Part shown: positions 61,395 through 64,000 of the stretch, one piece after another
Numbering within the stretch: position 1 is the first letter of the stretch
Layout of the letters: each line of letters opens with the position of its first letter
Source: Candidatus Saccharibacteria bacterium oral taxon 488
GTDB taxonomy: Bacteria > Patescibacteriota > Saccharimonadia > Saccharimonadales > Saccharimonadaceae
Reading direction: 5' to 3'
DNA length: 64,000 nt
Assembly (NCBI GenBank): GCA_010202115.1
Contig: CP047917.1
Span: 558,001 to 622,000 of the forward strand
Notes under the pieces: generated by a model
The model's database searches: none
Seen by the model: only the letters and a program-made list of their open reading frames with translations
Told to the model about the DNA's origin: nothing
Position numbers and translations under genes: made by a program

Positions 61395-62705
61395 TCATCT
61401 CTCGACGCTAACGTTCGTGTCTTCGTCATTCTCGTCTACAGACACACCACCCCTAGCAAACGGCGGCGGTATTGGCGATGAGCCGGCAAAATCCTGAAGC
61501 ACCGACTTAAGATTATCGGCATTTGATGGTATGTCAATCTGTTCTGACTTGTTGTAATCAAATGTCATATCCATAGTGATATTCCGATCCTTGTCGTCAT
61601 CTGAACTGTGTGCCTTAATCTCAATCGCTTTCAGTTGATGCGACCACGGATTGACCCAGATACGTATAGTGGGCAATTTCTTTGATGACGTAGTTTTATT
61701 TGCTGTATTGAATACTTTGTCGCCATAGCACTCTTTAATTTTCTTGCCAAGTTTCGTATCCCCCAGAGAATCGACAAATGCGCGTAGTTTGTCTGACATT
61801 TTACCATCCGAAGCTAGATCAATTTCAAAGCCAGGCGCACCATCACGCGGCTCGACCTTAGCGTCCTTTTTGACCGTCACAAAGCTGTTTTTGCGATACG
61901 CATTGATCAGTTCGCTACGCACCTGCTGGTCAGCATTGATCAAATCAAAGATTTCTTGGGAACATGTATCTTTATCCGCATATGACGTGCCAAGCTCATC
62001 AAATGACACCTTAAGCCACTTGCCTTCAATCTTGTTAAGTTTCTCATCAAGCTGTTTGAGGATCTGGTCACGTATATGTATAACTGTTGGCTGCGCGTCC
62101 GGTAGTGCTCCCTGGCCCCGATCCTTAATGATCGTCTCTGCCATCTGGCGTACGATATCTTTTAAGTGTTCACCCTTAATATAAACCGCGCCCTTGCCGT
62201 CAGCCACCACCGTAAGCACGATATCCTGTTGGGTTTCTATGCCATTGATCGCCAATGTAATGGTGGCCTCGGTTTTTGATTTTGGTGAGTCAGCAACGGC
62301 TTTAATCTTAATGTCAGCCCGATTGCCGCTACCAAGATCCATGACGAGCTTACCTGAGGAAACCACCTTTTTAGTCTGGAACGAACTGACCATCGCATCA
62401 GTTACCATCCTCTGCGGATCTTGCCACCAGAAAAAGTACAACAGTACCGCAGCGATAGCTAGCAGCAATACAACCGAGCCGGTAATAATACCGATGATGA
62501 GGCCAGTTTTCTTTTTTGGCGGCATAACCGAATTCATGATCGGCGGGCGCAAGGACGACGATGCCGGCTGATCAGCCTGTGTAGGCGGAGTCGTTGTCGA
62601 CTGTGATGAGCTTGATGTGACCGTCGACTGCGACGCTGCCGGCGGTGTTGACGCAGCGGCTTTATCCGCTGGTGTTTTCTTGCTATTCGTACCCTTGTCG
62701 TCCAT
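61395..62705 (-). CDS. membrane-anchored hypothetical protein, lipoprotein-like domain
   Basis: The 436-residue protein has a disordered Ser/Thr/Pro-rich N-terminus (1-55), one membrane helix (about 66-92), and an outer domain with alternating strands. A tail of acidic residues closes it (DENDEDTNVSVER). The outer domain has KGAVYIKGEHLKDIVRQMAE and repeated VTVK strands, like LppX-type or DUF-lipoprotein folds, but I cannot name the family. GAGGAGGAAT precedes the ATG. Confidence 0.7.
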   Translation of the reverse strand: MDDKGTNSKKTPADKAAASTPPAASQSTVTSSSSQSTTTPPTQADQPASSSLRPPIMNSVMPPKKKTGLIIGIITGSVVLLLAIAAVLLYFFWWQDPQRMVTDAMVSSFQTKKVVSSGKLVMDLGSGNRADIKIKAVADSPKSKTEATITLAINGIETQQDIVLTVVADGKGAVYIKGEHLKDIVRQMAETIIKDRGQGALPDAQPTVIHIRDQILKQLDEKLNKIEGKWLKVSFDELGTSYADKDTCSQEIFDLINADQQVRSELINAYRKNSFVTVKKDAKVEPRDGAPGFEIDLASDGKMSDKLRAFVDSLGDTKLGKKIKECYGDKVFNTANKTTSSKKLPTIRIWVNPWSHQLKAIEIKAHSSDDDKDRNITMDMTFDYNKSEQIDIPSNADNLKSVLQDFAGSSPIPPPFARGGVSVDENDEDTNVSVER

Positions 62706-62735
62706 ATTCCTCCTCGTTATACTTTCATTGTATCA

Positions 62736-64000
62736 CTATCCGCGAAAGCGCGAGAAAAATTCATTTTTTCGCTTAATCCAATCAGGTGACTGGCGCACCA
62801 ATTTTTTCTCATCCTCAGTGCTGTGTAGGTTAATTTTAATCGCTTCCTCGAGCCAAACACCGCCACTTGAACCTTTGAAGAGAGCCACGCCGCCCGCATG
62901 AAGTTTTTCGCGCACAAATCCGCCGGCCATCAGCGCATCACGACACTCCTTGACCTGACAGCCGCGACGACGTGCTACTGGCGCTAGGTATTGATTAGCC
63001 ATCTCACCGACGGTCACTACCCAATCCAGCTCGTCTGGTGAACACTGAGCGCCGAGCTTGGCATGACCGGCCTGCGTATCCTTGCGTAGCCCATTCATGT
63101 TACCAAACACCACGATACGCTGCGGCACCTCAAGACTGTACAGCGTTTGTAGTGCTGACAATGCCGTCAGTGGTGATGAGCTATAGCTATCGTCAATCAA
63201 AATCGTCTGATCCGCACCGCGAAGCACTTGCATCCGACCCGGCAGCGGGCCTAACTGGCTCAAGCCCTTTTCAATCAATTCTTTCGTCATACCCATCCGC
63301 ACCCCAGCGAGCATCGCCACGACGGCTGGCCGCAGATTATGTTCACCAAGCAGCGGCAGCGTCACCGCGATGCCATCAGGGTATTCCGGGCCGATAATCT
63401 TGCCGACATAACCGTGCTCCAGCGAGAAATCATGCTGCTCAAAATAATACTCAGCGACCTCGCTAGTGCCATATGTCGTCATCTGGGGATTTGTCAAAAA
63501 TGCAGCAAATCGACCGTCAATATCATCGCGGTTAATGGCCGCAAAGCGAGCATTATTCGCTAACGTTAGCATCTCGCCAGCCACCTCTTCGACGGTATGT
63601 TCAACCCGCATGCGGCCAGAGGTTACCGACGTCACAACGGCCATATCCGGCAAAATAACCTGCTGAAACCACGCGTTAAAACCGGGCTGCATCGGGCTGA
63701 ATTCTTGGACGATGACATGAGCTTCGGGATGCTCAGCGCGAGCACGCTTTTTGACAGCTCGCATCATCTTGCGGCGGTGCCAAAATCCCCACTTCTCCTC
63801 CGGACGATTCTCAGGATAGCGCACACCCATAATCTGTAGAAGGGTTTGCAAGTGCGACATTGGCTCAGCAGCGTGCATGGCGACAGCAAATTGCTGCGAT
63901 AGCACAGTGGCGATCGCCGTTTTGGCACTCGTCTTGCCAGCACTCCCGGTCACTGCGATCAACTTGACATCAGCATGGTCGGCAAAAAATTGCCGGACAT
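62736..64000 (-). CDS. Mur ligase family protein (MurF-like), N-terminus beyond the window
   Basis: The visible part of about 420 residues has the ATP loop VTGSAGKTSAKTAIATVL near the window edge, a central domain (LTLANNARFAAINRDDID and LLGEHNLRPAVVAMLAG) and the C-terminal ligase domain with ILIDDSYSSSPLTALSALQTL. This order is that of MurF-type ligases. The frame stays open through the last base of the window with VKLIAVTG, so the start lies beyond 64000. It lacks an obvious stop or promoter within the window. Confidence 0.88.
   Translation of the reverse strand, partial: VRQFFADHADVKLIAVTGSAGKTSAKTAIATVLSQQFAVAMHAAEPMSHLQTLLQIMGVRYPENRPEEKWGFWHRRKMMRAVKKRARAEHPEAHVIVQEFSPMQPGFNAWFQQVILPDMAVVTSVTSGRMRVEHTVEEVAGEMLTLANNARFAAINRDDIDGRFAAFLTNPQMTTYGTSEVAEYYFEQHDFSLEHGYVGKIIGPEYPDGIAVTLPLLGEHNLRPAVVAMLAGVRMGMTKELIEKGLSQLGPLPGRMQVLRGADQTILIDDSYSSSPLTALSALQTLYSLEVPQRIVVFGNMNGLRKDTQAGHAKLGAQCSPDELDWVVTVGEMANQYLAPVARRRGCQVKECRDALMAGGFVREKLHAGGVALFKGSSGGVWLEEAIKINLHSTEDEKKLVRQSPDWIKRKNEFFSRFRG

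Noticed and set aside
1..64000. CRISPR arrays, insertion sequences, rRNA genes or a replication origin
   Set aside because: No regularly spaced repeats, transposase-like proteins, rRNA sequences or DnaA-box clusters were recognised on reading both strands. A genome-scale search could still find weak cases.

Overview
The window reads as a chromosome segment of a Patescibacteria/CPR bacterium, most likely a Saccharibacteria (TM7) relative. This is inference, from short and overlapping genes, a cut-down AlaS, a FtsA-like/baseplate-J-like/RuvX/MltG/KhpA operon, two DUF348-G5 cell-wall proteins and a sortase-anchored surface protein pointing to a Gram-positive-type envelope. UGA is used as a stop (for example pheT), so the code is the standard bacterial one and not the UGA=Gly code of Gracilibacteria/SR1. 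Most genes lie on the minus strand.

Layout. 1-5 kb: radA (partial), a membrane-anchored HExxH protein, clpC and nusA. 5-9 kb: a small three-helix membrane protein behind an unusual regulatory element, gapA diverging from a bifunctional rel gene, and a 333-base gene-free stretch that folds strongly. 8.7-16 kb: ppa, trxB, an FKBP-type isomerase, an ABC exporter, pheT, a SLOG protein and a HIT protein. 16.3-19.5 kb: an accessory block of small orphan genes, a CYTH phosphatase/cyclase-like protein and a soluble plus four-helix membrane gene pair that resembles RexA/RexB in layout. 19.5-26 kb: pheS, an aberrant aquaporin, rmuC, a PAP2 phosphatase, tRNA-Gln, an orphan ParB-like protein and trmD. 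26.9-31.7 kb: the envelope/division operon. 31.8-38.6 kb: an orphan gene, alaS, a BspA-like surface protein, rpsP, a multiply broken kinase-like pseudogene and a PHP phosphoesterase. 38.6-48.7 kb: mnmA with its cysteine desulfurase, tatD, metG, a YfiH-type protein, rsmA and two DUF348/G5 muralytic proteins. 48.7-58.3 kb: pcrA, a Pro/Thr-rich membrane-tail protein, tpiA, pgk, pyk, rnc, a Nudix gene, nusB and rpmF. 58.4-64 kb: a small frameshifted secreted protein, leuS, a membrane-anchored lipoprotein-like protein and a partial Mur ligase.

How the parts fit. Lower glycolysis (gapA, pgk, tpiA, pyk), translation (five aminoacyl-tRNA synthetase genes, trmD, mnmA, rsmA, S16, L32) and peptidoglycan remodelling (MltG, G5 proteins, Mur ligase) are the main themes. 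The most striking regulatory pattern is a -10 hexamer followed by exactly 6 or 7 bases and then the start codon, seen in front of at least fourteen genes. It implies that leaderless mRNAs are common here, beside genes with classical Shine-Dalgarno sites. A second pattern is a shared upstream element (tandem TTGAC 13 bases apart, a palindrome over the -10, and a conserved leader motif) in front of two unrelated tiny genes 11 kb apart. No CRISPR array, rRNA gene or insertion sequence was recognised.
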